Shown: positions 46,140 through 54,642 of the stretch, piece after piece
How positions within the stretch are numbered: position 1 is the stretch's first letter
Layout of the letters: each line of letters begins with the position of its first letter
NCBI GenBank assembly: GCA_016721765.1
Contig: JADKHO010000001.1
Span: 62,001 to 126,000 of the forward strand
Direction: 5' to 3'
Source: Bacteroidota bacterium
GTDB lineage: Bacteria; Bacteroidota; Bacteroidia; UBA4408
DNA: 64,000 nucleotides
Position numbers and translations under genes: made by a program
The notes under the pieces: generated by a model
The model's input: the letters and a program-made list of their open reading frames with translations, nothing else
The model's database searches: none
What the model was told of the DNA's origin: nothing

Positions 46140-47711
46140 TTATTTTGGTTCTAAAAAGTTAATTTTTTCAACACTTATGTTTTTTGATTTTGCATTGCTT
46201 TCGTAATCCTTAATGAGTTCAACAACATCATGAGCAATAGATTTTGATTTTGAACAATCAATAATAACCTTGGAGTTAAAAGGTATTTCATCCAACACTT
46301 TTATTACACTTGCTTTATTAAAAAAAGACACTTCTTCTGCTAAAACAAGGTGATGTACTTCTTGCCCTTTTTCATTAGTAGTGATGTCTTTCATGTGATG
46401 TGAATTACGATAGCTATGGCGAAGTGTATAAAATATGCCCACCAATATTCCTACTGTTATTCCTTTTAGCAAGTCGGTAGCAAGTATGGCGATAACGGTT
46501 GCAGTAAAAGGCACAAATTGTTCCCATCCCAAATTATACATTTGCTTAAATAGCGAAGGTTTTGCCAGTTTATAGCCCACCATTAAAAGTATTGCCGCCA
46601 AGCTGGCCAAGGGCACTAGATTTAAAACCGATGCAATTGTAATGGCACTAATTAAAAGAAAAACGCCGTGTAAAATAGCTGACATTTTTGTTTTCGCACC
46701 AAAAGAAATGTTTGCTGAACTACGCACAATTACTTGTGTTACGGGCAAACCACCAATTAATCCTGAAACAATATTTCCAAGACCTTGCGCCTTGAGTTCA
46801 CGGTTTGTTGGAGTAACACGTTTTTCGGGGTCCAGTTTATCGGCTGCTTCAACACTTAACAAGGTTTCGAGGCTACCAACAACAGCAAGGATGATTGCAA
46901 TTTTATAGATTTCTACATTTGACAGGGCCGAAAAATCGGGAAAAGTAAACTGACTAAAAAAGCCCGAAAAGGATTGCGGTACCGGCAGTCGAACCACCTG
47001 ATCATCAGCCAAACTGAAGGGAAGTATGCCTTGGCGGAAAGAAATGTTAAACAGAATGCCTAGTACAACAACTACAATTGGTCCTTGAATTAATTGAAAT
47101 ATTTTATGTTTCTTGCTCAATACTTTTTCCCAAAGAATTAAAATTGCAAGTGATACTATTCCAATCAATACTGCACCAGGCGTAATAAACTCAATTGCTT
47201 TAAAAATTTCCGAAATTGTATTTTGTCCGTCGGCCTGAAAAAATTCATCATCACCAATAGCATCTTTGTCCCAACCCAAGGCATGCGGCAGTTGTTTTAG
47301 GATTATTAAAAGACCTATACCCGTGAGCATTCCTTTTATCACAGAGGATGGAAAAAAATAGGCTATGAAACCGGCTCGTGCATATCCCAAGCCAAGTTGA
47401 AGAATCCCGGATAATACTACCGCTGTTAAAAATGCAGTATAAGAGCCATTCAATGCTGAAATAGAGGTGAGCACAATCACAGCTAAACCTGCTGCAGGGC
47501 CACTAACACCAAGTGCGGAACCGCTAGCAAAGCCAACTACAATTCCTCCCACAATACCTGCTATAATACCCGAGAACAATGGAGCTCCAGAAGCAAGGGC
47601 AATTCCAAGGCATAGTGGAACAGCCACAAAAAACACTACAATACTGGCCGGTAAATCATTTTTAAAATACTTAAATGTAATACCACTGGAATTTTCGTTC
47701 ATAGTCGACAT
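46140..47711 (-). CDS. SulP family anion transporter (probable bicarbonate transporter)
   Basis: 523 aa. A SulP/SLC26 core of about 12 to 14 helices (FFVAVPLCLGIALASGAPLFSGIIAG, GSALGVSGPAAGLAVIVL) is followed by a C-terminal STAS domain (~440-523, SKVIIDCSKSKSIAHDVVELI). SulP proteins carry sulfate, bicarbonate or other anions. The next gene, 2 bp away, is a carbonic anhydrase gene, which is the usual context of the BicA-like bicarbonate carriers rather than sulfate permeases. Substrate is inferred from context only. Confidence 0.88.
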   Translation of the reverse strand: MSTMNENSSGITFKYFKNDLPASIVVFFVAVPLCLGIALASGAPLFSGIIAGIVGGIVVGFASGSALGVSGPAAGLAVIVLTSISALNGSYTAFLTAVVLSGILQLGLGYARAGFIAYFFPSSVIKGMLTGIGLLIILKQLPHALGWDKDAIGDDEFFQADGQNTISEIFKAIEFITPGAVLIGIVSLAILILWEKVLSKKHKIFQLIQGPIVVVVLGILFNISFRQGILPFSLADDQVVRLPVPQSFSGFFSQFTFPDFSALSNVEIYKIAIILAVVGSLETLLSVEAADKLDPEKRVTPTNRELKAQGLGNIVSGLIGGLPVTQVIVRSSANISFGAKTKMSAILHGVFLLISAITIASVLNLVPLASLAAILLMVGYKLAKPSLFKQMYNLGWEQFVPFTATVIAILATDLLKGITVGILVGIFYTLRHSYRNSHHMKDITTNEKGQEVHHLVLAEEVSFFNKASVIKVLDEIPFNSKVIIDCSKSKSIAHDVVELIKDYESNAKSKNISVEKINFLEPK

Positions 47712-47818
47712 ATATAGATTAATGATTAAGAAATAAATGATGACCCTGTTCAGGATCTTACAAAAACTTTGGAATAAACAATGAGAAGCATCAAGGTTGA
47801 ATTCCCTGATGGTAAAGA

Positions 47819-48145
47819 TTACAGCAATTCTGGGGGTGAATAAATCACTTGGCTGTAATCAGAAGATGAAAAATTAATTCTGTTGTGAAATTGCTTTTGT
47901 GTTTGAGGGAGGGTGAAATAACTCAATTTAGAAAATGCGTAAAAATCATCGATGGCATTTTTCTTATCCGTCTTTTCATTCGATTTCTCTGATTCTGAAT
48001 TTTTTTCTTCACAATCAAAATCCTTTACATCCAATAGTGCAATTGGATTTATTTTTTGATGCAACAATCGAATCGACTCAAAGCTGCTGGCAGCAGTAAA
48101 GAGCAGGAGGATAGAAATAAGTAATATTTTCTTAAAAAGCACCAT
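47819..48145 (-). CDS. Small exported hypothetical protein upstream of the carbonate operon
   Basis: 108 aa. N-terminal signal or membrane segment (FKKILLISILLLFTAASSF), then a charged low-complexity stretch rich in Glu, Lys, Ser and Asn (EEKNSESEKSNEKTDKKN), then YFTLPQ, INFSSSDYSQVIYSPPELL. I do not recognise the family. It is on the same strand, 107 bp upstream of sulP, so it may share the operon promoter or be separate. Confidence 0.55.
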   Translation of the reverse strand: MVLFKKILLISILLLFTAASSFESIRLLHQKINPIALLDVKDFDCEEKNSESEKSNEKTDKKNAIDDFYAFSKLSYFTLPQTQKQFHNRINFSSSDYSQVIYSPPELL

Positions 48146-48152
48146 AGGTTTG

Positions 48153-48160
48153 CAAATGTA
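48153..48160 (-). promoter_or_regulatory. Exact TAnnTTTG match just upstream of the 108-aa gene
   Basis: On the minus strand TACATTTG ends only 7 bp before the annotated ATG, and no -33 TTG is seen at the right distance. It would require a nearly leaderless transcript or a later start, so I hold it as weak. Confidence 0.25.
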
Positions 48161-48261
48161 AATTAGAATCCGATTAAAAAGCAGGTACGCAGTTATATTT
48201 AATGCTTTTTAACATTTAATAGTGGTACAAAAATTTTGTTCAGATTACCTGGCGGATATTA

Positions 48262-48606
48262 TTAACGACCCTTGCTTGGGTCTTTTAAATCTAATTTTTC
48301 CGCAAAATGATCACAAAAATCGCGCATATCAGCAGCCATTTTATCTTCTTGGGTAGCACGTTCCAGCGTGTTTGCCATAGACACCAATGTTTGATGCATA
48401 AACACTTTCATTTCATCTACCATCATATCTTTAGTCCATAAATCGATACGCAGTGTGTTGCGTTCCTTTAAATCCCATACACTTAGCATTATTGATTTAG
48501 CTGCACTCTCTCCAGCAACGCCCGAATCAGTTGCTTCCCATGTAATGGTTTCAGGTAAATTATTTTCATCAAGAGTAATGTTGAATTTTATTTCAGATTT
48601 TTTCAT
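48262..48606 (-). CDS. gldC: Gliding motility protein GldC
   Basis: 114 aa, matching GldC length. MKKSEIKFNITLDENNLPETITWEATDSG and the Met-rich helix that follows are typical. GldC is a soluble protein that stabilises or supports the GldB-dependent gliding machinery in Flavobacterium; its exact activity is unknown. It is 53 bp downstream of gldB, same strand, as in other gliding Bacteroidota. Confidence 0.92.
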   Translation of the reverse strand: MKKSEIKFNITLDENNLPETITWEATDSGVAGESAAKSIMLSVWDLKERNTLRIDLWTKDMMVDEMKVFMHQTLVSMANTLERATQEDKMAADMRDFCDHFAEKLDLKDPSKGR

Positions 48607-48659
48607 GTTGAGTATTGAGATTATAGTATTGAGATATGAGTAATGGGCTTAACTAATAA

Positions 48660-49673
48660 TTATTTTTTGGGTTTGTAATGTGATTCGTTCAGAATTTTTT
48701 GTGCATTTTTTTCCTGCATCAATTGTGGAATGGTTATAGCAGCATTATTTTGCATGTAAGCTGAAACAATTTTATAGCCAACCCACACACCCACTCTACC
48801 GGGCGATTCCTTTGGCATTCCGGCGGTAAAAGGAGCCGGATTTATATACTTTATATTTTCAGAAAAGCGTGTAGAATAGAGTAAATTTTTATCAATAAAA
48901 TATTTCCAGATGGATGCCTCTGAGTTTTCAAGCCAACTTAATTGCTTGGCCGAAAATTCCATTTTAATGCTGTCAGGTTGAGTTGGCATAAAGTAATCAA
49001 TTGTGTAAAGCAGCTTTCCCTGAAATATCATCTCACTTAAAAGATTATTGTGTGCGTCGTTGTTTTCAAATTCAGTTTGTAACCAAGAACGCATGGCATC
49101 GGTAACAATGTATTCCTTTCTCATGTATTCAATTTGGTATTGGGGCATTGCCATAAGTTTGTAGTAGTTGTAATTTTTCCCCAAATACATGTCGAGGCCA
49201 ACTCCTAAAACACTATCCGTAACTGCCAAAGGATAATTAAATCCGGAAATAAAAGTGGAAATGTGCGGAATAAGTTTATCCGGAAAATAATACTTGTAGT
49301 GTTTTAACGCATCTTCGAATTGTTCACCCAATTTTTCGGTTGTGGCAAATTCCCTTTCAACATCTGCAAATACTGTTTGTATCGCTGCATCATTTAAAAA
49401 ACTCGAAATATTTGTGGCATAATCCGCTCTTTTTGAACTGCCAATTTGAATAATGTTTTGATTAAAGCGTTCGAAAAATACACCATATTTTTTTTCAAGT
49501 ATGGAAACTCTTTCAGGACTTACATCCGACTTCAAAGTTTGCAAATCCAGTTCAAAACGTGAAAATTGAAAATCAATTTTAACCTCCGAAACATCCACCT
49601 CCTTGCTGTTATGCGTACAGGCAGAAATGGTGAATAAAACAGTTAAAAACTTGCATGCATGTTTTAATGTCAT
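48660..49673 (-). CDS. gldB: Gliding motility lipoprotein GldB
   Basis: 337 aa. A lipoprotein signal peptide ends TISAC (Cys19). The mature part opens with IDFQFSRFELDLQTL, and GRVGVWVGYKIVSAYMQ near the end is a strongly conserved GldB segment. GldB is required for gliding in Flavobacterium johnsoniae. It is transcribed with gldC. An exact TAATTTTG (minus strand, 49723-49730) lies about 50 bp upstream of its start but lacks a convincing -33 partner. Confidence 0.93.
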   Translation of the reverse strand: MTLKHACKFLTVLFTISACTHNSKEVDVSEVKIDFQFSRFELDLQTLKSDVSPERVSILEKKYGVFFERFNQNIIQIGSSKRADYATNISSFLNDAAIQTVFADVEREFATTEKLGEQFEDALKHYKYYFPDKLIPHISTFISGFNYPLAVTDSVLGVGLDMYLGKNYNYYKLMAMPQYQIEYMRKEYIVTDAMRSWLQTEFENNDAHNNLLSEMIFQGKLLYTIDYFMPTQPDSIKMEFSAKQLSWLENSEASIWKYFIDKNLLYSTRFSENIKYINPAPFTAGMPKESPGRVGVWVGYKIVSAYMQNNAAITIPQLMQEKNAQKILNESHYKPKK

Positions 49674-49729
49674 TCTTTAAAATTGATTATTATTGTGTAA
49701 TCAAAATAGGAAACTAAAAAGACAAAATT

Positions 49730-50554
49730 ATGAAATACATGTTCTCTGCACCCACATTCTTTAATAATTCCACCAAATTAACTCGATTTGCTTTTACTGC
49801 ACTCGTATTGTTTTCTTTGAGTTTGCGCGCCATTGCTCAAGAAGATGAGCCATTAAAAAATTTCAGATTTGGCTTGCGTGTTAGTCCGGAAATATCTTGG
49901 CTCAAGCCAAGTGATGTAAAAAAACTGGATGGTGCGGGAGCTAAATTTAAATTGGGCTATGCTTTAATGACGGAGTTCCGCTTAAACAAAGTGGTTTCAT
50001 TAGCTACCGGAATTGGATTTGAAAAAAATGGAGGATCCCTTAGTTATACGGATACCGCTCGCTATTTGTACCATGATGATGCGCCACTTGAAATAAAAAG
50101 TGACACTTCCGGCATCAGCAAAACAACCGAAGCGTATCAATTAAAAACACGCAATTTCAGTATCGCCTATTGGGCAATTCCAATTACCTTAAAAATGCGT
50201 ACCAAAGAAATTGGGGTGATGACGTATTTCGGTCAAGCCGGAGTGAATATCGGAATTAGAACAAAAGCTATTGCAAAAGACGATGTGTTGAGTTCCAAAA
50301 ACTCTTCAACTTCATTGGATGACATTAACATCAGCAGCGATATGAGCATTTTTAAAGCTGCAATAAATGTGGGAGCCGGCGCTGAATATAACTTGGCAGG
50401 ATCAACCTCACTGGTATTTAGTGTCAATTATTTGAATGGATTAACTAATGTATCTAAATCAAAATCAGATTATTTGTATCGTTCAGACCGATCAGCATAC
50501 AAACAAAAATTCACCAACAATGCTGTATCCATTACTGTAGGCGTATTATTTTAA
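49730..50554 (+). CDS. Outer-membrane beta-barrel protein (PorT-like)
   Basis: 274 aa. A signal peptide ends near RAIAQ. The mature part, FRFGLRVSPEISWLKP, LGYALMTEFRLNKVVSLATGIGFEKNG and a final strand AVSITVGVLF, has the pattern of an eight-stranded barrel of the PorT/OmpW-like type. It is divergent from gldB with 56 bp between starts. PorT itself is a T9SS component, but I cannot tell PorT from general barrel relatives by eye. It has its own terminator. Confidence 0.72.
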   Translation: MKYMFSAPTFFNNSTKLTRFAFTALVLFSLSLRAIAQEDEPLKNFRFGLRVSPEISWLKPSDVKKLDGAGAKFKLGYALMTEFRLNKVVSLATGIGFEKNGGSLSYTDTARYLYHDDAPLEIKSDTSGISKTTEAYQLKTRNFSIAYWAIPITLKMRTKEIGVMTYFGQAGVNIGIRTKAIAKDDVLSSKNSSTSLDDINISSDMSIFKAAINVGAGAEYNLAGSTSLVFSVNYLNGLTNVSKSKSDYLYRSDRSAYKQKFTNNAVSITVGVLF

Positions 50555-50566
50555 CCTTCTCAAGTA

Positions 50567-50610
50567 ATAAAAATCCCGTTTTTGTGCTAAACAGAAACGG
50601 GATTTTTATT
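50567..50610 (+). terminator. Terminator after the outer-membrane barrel gene
   Basis: AAAAATCCCGTTTTTGT and ACAGAAACGGGATTTTT form a long stem with one mismatch and a short loop, followed by T-rich sequence. It lies only 27 bp before the nadE start. Confidence 0.88.
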
Positions 50611-50636
50611 TTTGCACTAAATAGAAAGCATAAAAA

Positions 50637-51419
50637 ATGAATCACAAAAAAATTATTGCACACCTTGTATCCTGGCTGAACTCCTATTGTGAATCTTCCA
50701 AAATGAATGGTTTTGTTATTGGAGTATCAGGCGGAATTGATTCGGCACTAACTTCCACACTTTGCGCCTTAACGGGAAAAGATGTCGTATGTTTAAACTT
50801 ACCCATTCATCAGAGTCCATCTGAATATAGTCGCTCTCATGAACACATTGATTGGCTTAAATCACGATACGAAAACGTTACTTCCTATGAAGTAAATCTT
50901 TCGAATTTATTTATCGAATCAGAAAAAACTTTTCCTGCCGAAATTCAAGATCACCTCACACTTGCCAATACCCGGAGCCGATTGCGCATGATGACACTTT
51001 ATGCCTTTGCGGGAAATAAAAAATTACTTGTTGCAGGAACCGGAAATAAAGTAGAAGATTTCGGAATTGGTTTTTTTACCAAGTATGGTGATGGGGGTGT
51101 TGACCTTTCCCCTATTGCAGATTTAATGAAATCGGAAGTGTATGAACTTGCAAAAGAACTAGGCGTTGTTTCTTCTATCCAAACAGCAGCGCCAACAGAT
51201 GGTTTGTTTCACGATGGAAGAAGTGATGAAGATCAAATTGGAGCCAGTTATGATGAGTTGGAATGGGCCATGCGACTATTGGAAAAAAAGGAAAGGCCTC
51301 AAAATTTATCCACAAGGGAGCAAGAAGTGCTTAAAATATATGAATCGCGGCATCGAGCAAACTTGCATAAAATGAATCCTATTCCGGTTTGCCTTATTCC
51401 AAAAGAATATATGAGTTGA
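50637..51419 (+). CDS. nadE: NAD(+) synthase, short (ammonia-dependent) type
   Basis: 260 aa. The ATP-pyrophosphatase P-loop reads SGGIDS (31-36); GTGNKVEDFGIGFFTKYGDGGVDLSPIADLMKSEVYELA and the PTDGLFHDGRSDEDQIGASY segment are NadE signatures. There is no N-terminal glutaminase domain, so ammonia is the likely nitrogen donor. The enzyme makes NAD from nicotinic acid adenine dinucleotide. Proximity to gldB and gldC is a recurrent arrangement in Bacteroidota as I recall it. The 3' end is 3 bp from the convergent frnE-like gene. Confidence 0.95.
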   Translation: MNHKKIIAHLVSWLNSYCESSKMNGFVIGVSGGIDSALTSTLCALTGKDVVCLNLPIHQSPSEYSRSHEHIDWLKSRYENVTSYEVNLSNLFIESEKTFPAEIQDHLTLANTRSRLRMMTLYAFAGNKKLLVAGTGNKVEDFGIGFFTKYGDGGVDLSPIADLMKSEVYELAKELGVVSSIQTAAPTDGLFHDGRSDEDQIGASYDELEWAMRLLEKKERPQNLSTREQEVLKIYESRHRANLHKMNPIPVCLIPKEYMS

Positions 51420-51422
51420 TTT

Positions 51423-52154
51423 TCATTTACAATCACCATCGGGCGTGCATACCAGGTCATCGCTTAGAGCTGCATTCAAATCAAATTTCGTTGATTGATA
51501 TTCGGCAAAAGATTGTTTTAATGCTTGCAAAAATGCCTCGCTTGCTTGCGCACCTGAAACGGCATACTTTCGATCAAATACAAAAAAAGGAACTCCACCC
51601 ACGCCTATGTTTCTTGCTTCTATTATATCCTCTTGAACGGCATCGCTAAAGGAAGTGCTTTTTAAAAGTTCCTTAAGTTCTAATTTATCCAAGCCAATTT
51701 CAACACCAAGTTCCACAAGGGTTGCAGCATCAGCTGTATTTTTTCCTTCCGTAAAATTGGCTTTAAATAAGCGCTCTTCTGCGGCATCTTGCAAGCCTTT
51801 TGATTTAGCGAAATGAGAAAAGCGATGTGCATCGAATGAATTGGCTACAATTGCTTTTTCGAAATGGTAAGTTAATCCTACTTCCTTTGCCATTGCTGTT
51901 ACACGCTCATTCATTTCTTTTGCTTGTTCAAGCGATATCCCTTTTACTTCAGCCAAATAGGCATCAATTTTTTTATTGGGATTGGTAATCATATCGGGAT
52001 TAAGCTGAAAACTTTTCCATTCAATTTCAATTTTATTCTTGTCTGGGAATTGCTCTAAAGCCGCTTCAAACCTACGTTTACCGATATAACAAAAGGGACA
52101 CATAACATCGCTCCAAATTTCGACTTTCATTTTATTTACATTCATTGTTTCCAT
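51423..52154 (-). CDS. DsbA-family FrnE-like cytoplasmic oxidoreductase
   Basis: 243 aa, no signal peptide. It opens KVEIWSDVMCPFCYIGKRRFEAAL with a CPFC active site, and has the cis-Pro region VGGVPFFVFDRKYAVSGAQ. This is the FrnE branch of the DsbA/2-hydroxychromene-2-carboxylate isomerase superfamily, cytoplasmic thiol enzymes linked to oxidative stress. It may start at an internal ATG (M4 or M9); the first is used here. The tail ends in a Cys pair region (CTPDGDC). Confidence 0.88.
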   Translation of the reverse strand: METMNVNKMKVEIWSDVMCPFCYIGKRRFEAALEQFPDKNKIEIEWKSFQLNPDMITNPNKKIDAYLAEVKGISLEQAKEMNERVTAMAKEVGLTYHFEKAIVANSFDAHRFSHFAKSKGLQDAAEERLFKANFTEGKNTADAATLVELGVEIGLDKLELKELLKSTSFSDAVQEDIIEARNIGVGGVPFFVFDRKYAVSGAQASEAFLQALKQSFAEYQSTKFDLNAALSDDLVCTPDGDCK

Positions 52155-52199
52155 TTTCTTTCTAAATTTTAATCTTAAAAGGTTGCATGAAAGTAAACA

Positions 52200-53663
52200 T
52201 TAAATCGCACCGGTTTCAATTAGGATACTGATATTGCAATCATATACCCTCTTTGTAGCAATAAATTTATATTTCCCTTTTAGGCATTCAAGCGTCGCGT
52301 TCGCCGTATCCACCAAATTAGAGTTTGATTGAAAGTATATTATTTGATGATACTTTTCAAGTGAAAGCTTTTGCATCGAATTACTTCCTGATAATGGAAA
52401 AATACCCCTTTTATTTAGCTCCATTTTTGCAGATGAATACTCTTTGAAAATAGTTTTATCATAGTAATATAAGAATGTTGCCTCGTACCAATCAGGGTTT
52501 ATAAGCAAGGCTGTTGAATCATTTTTTAAATGACTCAACAATTCAACTAATTGCTTGTTGGGTCTTTTTCTGTTGGGATTAAAATTGCTGGTTACTAACA
52601 TGCATAAGGGAAGCAAAATAAAAAGTAGACTAAACCCCTTTCTTTTTGAAGCAGCTTCTTCAATAAAAACGCATATTAAAATATAAAATGGGAGTGAAAT
52701 AATTAACAAGTAGCGCTCGATGAAAAGAGGAATTTTTTGTGATACCAAAAACAATCCTAAATAGGGAATAAAAAACAACATTAATAAAGCCTTAATTTGA
52801 ATGCTTGTTCTTTTCTTTGCAACAATTAACTGTAAGCTACCCAAAGTGAAAATACTTATGAAAAGCACTGTTAAGAATGGTTTATTGGAATAATCCCAAA
52901 GGCGAATATATAAATCCTCATAGGTTGGTGCAGTAACCCAAGTGCCGAATTTGGTAGTAACAGCTATTCGTCTAATAAATATGGGTAGGTAGGGAAGCAG
53001 TAATAAAAAATTTATCGAAAAAACAGCTCCAAACTTTTTTAAACTTGCCGCATTAAATTCAATTAGGAGCAAACTGATTTGTACTAAAATAACTATCCAT
53101 CCAATAAAATGCGTGTAGATAAGCAGACTATTAACAAGGCAAAACAAAATCCAATATCCGTTTCCAGCATTTCTTTTAATTAATATAAGCAACAAATACA
53201 TTGAAAGTAAGCTAAGAAAAACCAAGAGTGAATAGGCTCTGCAATCATGCGCAAACTCAAAATGTGACTCCGAAAAAATAAATAGAAATGAAGAAGCCCA
53301 AGCTATTTTATTTGAAAAAAAATCACTTCCTATTTTATATATAAAAATCACAGTAAGTGCGCTGAATAAAGCCGGTAAGAATCGGACAGAAAATTCACTA
53401 ATTCCAAAAAGTTTTATCCAGTAATGAAGAAGTATAAAGAATAAGGGTGGGTTATTCTCTGTCTTTAACATTTCACCAATGTTGCTTAAAGACATTTGCG
53501 AATAAAAAACAGTAAAAGGCTCATCAATATTGAGTGGGTAGAAGTTGAGGTAAAGAAGACGAAGCGCTAAAGTTACTAGAAAAAGTAGCGCCAATAAAAA
53601 GGGGGAATCAGAAAATTTGAGGCAGATAGCATCGAGCCTTCCTCCCGTTTTTAGCAATTGCAT
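52200..53663 (-). CDS. Glycosyltransferase family 39-like membrane mannosyltransferase
   Basis: 487 aa, about 11 to 12 membrane helices. The first periplasmic loop has YPLNIDEPFTVFYSQ with the acidic DE pair, and TENNPPLFFILLHYWIKLFG and EFSVRFLPALFSALTVIFIYKIG follow, typical of GT39/ArnT-like (PMT_2) enzymes that transfer sugars from polyprenyl phosphates. Acceptor unknown. It is transcribed in the same direction as, and just downstream of, the acyltransferase pair (27 bp gap), so it may be co-transcribed. Confidence 0.82.
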   Translation of the reverse strand: MQLLKTGGRLDAICLKFSDSPFLLALLFLVTLALRLLYLNFYPLNIDEPFTVFYSQMSLSNIGEMLKTENNPPLFFILLHYWIKLFGISEFSVRFLPALFSALTVIFIYKIGSDFFSNKIAWASSFLFIFSESHFEFAHDCRAYSLLVFLSLLSMYLLLILIKRNAGNGYWILFCLVNSLLIYTHFIGWIVILVQISLLLIEFNAASLKKFGAVFSINFLLLLPYLPIFIRRIAVTTKFGTWVTAPTYEDLYIRLWDYSNKPFLTVLFISIFTLGSLQLIVAKKRTSIQIKALLMLFFIPYLGLFLVSQKIPLFIERYLLIISLPFYILICVFIEEAASKRKGFSLLFILLPLCMLVTSNFNPNRKRPNKQLVELLSHLKNDSTALLINPDWYEATFLYYYDKTIFKEYSSAKMELNKRGIFPLSGSNSMQKLSLEKYHQIIYFQSNSNLVDTANATLECLKGKYKFIATKRVYDCNISILIETGAI

Positions 53664-53690
53664 TGGGTAGATAAAATGGTTAGAATTGCA

Positions 53691-54641
53691 TTACTTCTTC
53701 ACGTAAGTTTTCAAATGCCTTTCCTTTTTGCTTTCGTAGATGTCGGCAATAGTAACAAGTATGCCTGTTTCTTCTACTTCACCAAAGGTGCTATTGAGTG
53801 CGGTGCCAAAGCTTTTCATTGTTGGTGAAAGATTCATATAGGTATTTACCAAAGGGGGAATATTTTCTCCCAACTCTCCCACTTCGTGTTTTAGTACTTT
53901 GTATCCTTCTTTGTAATCTAGGTTTTTAAAGAGCGAATTCAAATAGTTTTCATCGGTAGTAATGGGCAATGCGCTTTTGGGACGAAGTAAAAATTCGGGA
54001 TCTGGAAAATACGTTTTAAGAAAATACAAAATCATATCGCGTGCCCTTTCATTAAAATGACGGTACATGGTAACCTTTCCGTAAAAATATTTAATGTCAG
54101 GATTATCCACCGTAATAGCTCCCAAGCCATCCCAAATATTATCAAGTGAAAAGAGTCCTTTGCGGTTACCGGCCACAGGCTGAAAATTAGGTTGCACAAA
54201 GGAACGTCCTAATTCAATTGTGTAGGGCAGAATTTCTTTTACAAATTTTTCGGATAAATCAAATAAGCCGCTGGTTGCGAGTTGCAAATTTCCATTGGCA
54301 TCTTTATCAGCTTTATCACAGCGAATATATCTGTATCCGCCCACTATTTCGCGGTATTCGGGGCTCCACACCACTAATTGTTGATAGGGATTATTTCCGG
54401 TATCGTAAATGTCGATATCCAATTCTTTGCCTGTACCTCCACCTGCATTACGGAATGTAACTTCACGCAAGCGACAAATTTCACGAACCAGATTAGGTGA
54501 ATTGTGAAAATTTACGATATAAATTAAATTTTTTCCATTGTTGGTTTGACGGATAAATTTATCTTGAGTGAGCTCACTTTCAATTAAATCAATAGCAACG
54601 GGAGGAATTATTTCTTGCATCATAGGTTTATGGTTCAGCAA
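53691..54641 (-). CDS. GNAT-type hemolysin-like N-acyltransferase (GlsB/OlsB-like)
   Basis: 316 aa. RLREVTFRNAGGGTGKELDIDIYD is the typical opening of the Acetyltransf_5 (OlsB/GlsB) family, and YIVNFHNSPNLVREICRLR precedes it. These enzymes N-acylate ornithine or glycine with 3-hydroxy fatty acids from ACP to make aminolipids. It follows the PlsC-like gene with a 1-bp gap, the same pairing as GlsB-GlsA of Bacteroides that makes glycine and serine-glycine lipids. Substrate is inferred from this pairing and the phylum. The true start may be one of the internal ATGs at M7/M8. Confidence 0.82.
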   Translation of the reverse strand: MLNHKPMMQEIIPPVAIDLIESELTQDKFIRQTNNGKNLIYIVNFHNSPNLVREICRLREVTFRNAGGGTGKELDIDIYDTGNNPYQQLVVWSPEYREIVGGYRYIRCDKADKDANGNLQLATSGLFDLSEKFVKEILPYTIELGRSFVQPNFQPVAGNRKGLFSLDNIWDGLGAITVDNPDIKYFYGKVTMYRHFNERARDMILYFLKTYFPDPEFLLRPKSALPITTDENYLNSLFKNLDYKEGYKVLKHEVGELGENIPPLVNTYMNLSPTMKSFGTALNSTFGEVEETGILVTIADIYESKKERHLKTYVKK

Positions 54642-54642
54642 A

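Noticed and set aside
46140..47711. Reading SulP as a sulfate permease
   Set aside because: No sulfate assimilation gene is near, and the next gene 2 bp away is a carbonic anhydrase gene, so bicarbonate is the better reading.
47781..47843. Plus-strand 20-codon frame MRSIKVEFPDGKDYSNSGGE
   Set aside because: Very short, overlaps the end of the 108-aa gene antisense, and has no ribosome-binding or conservation signal that I can see.
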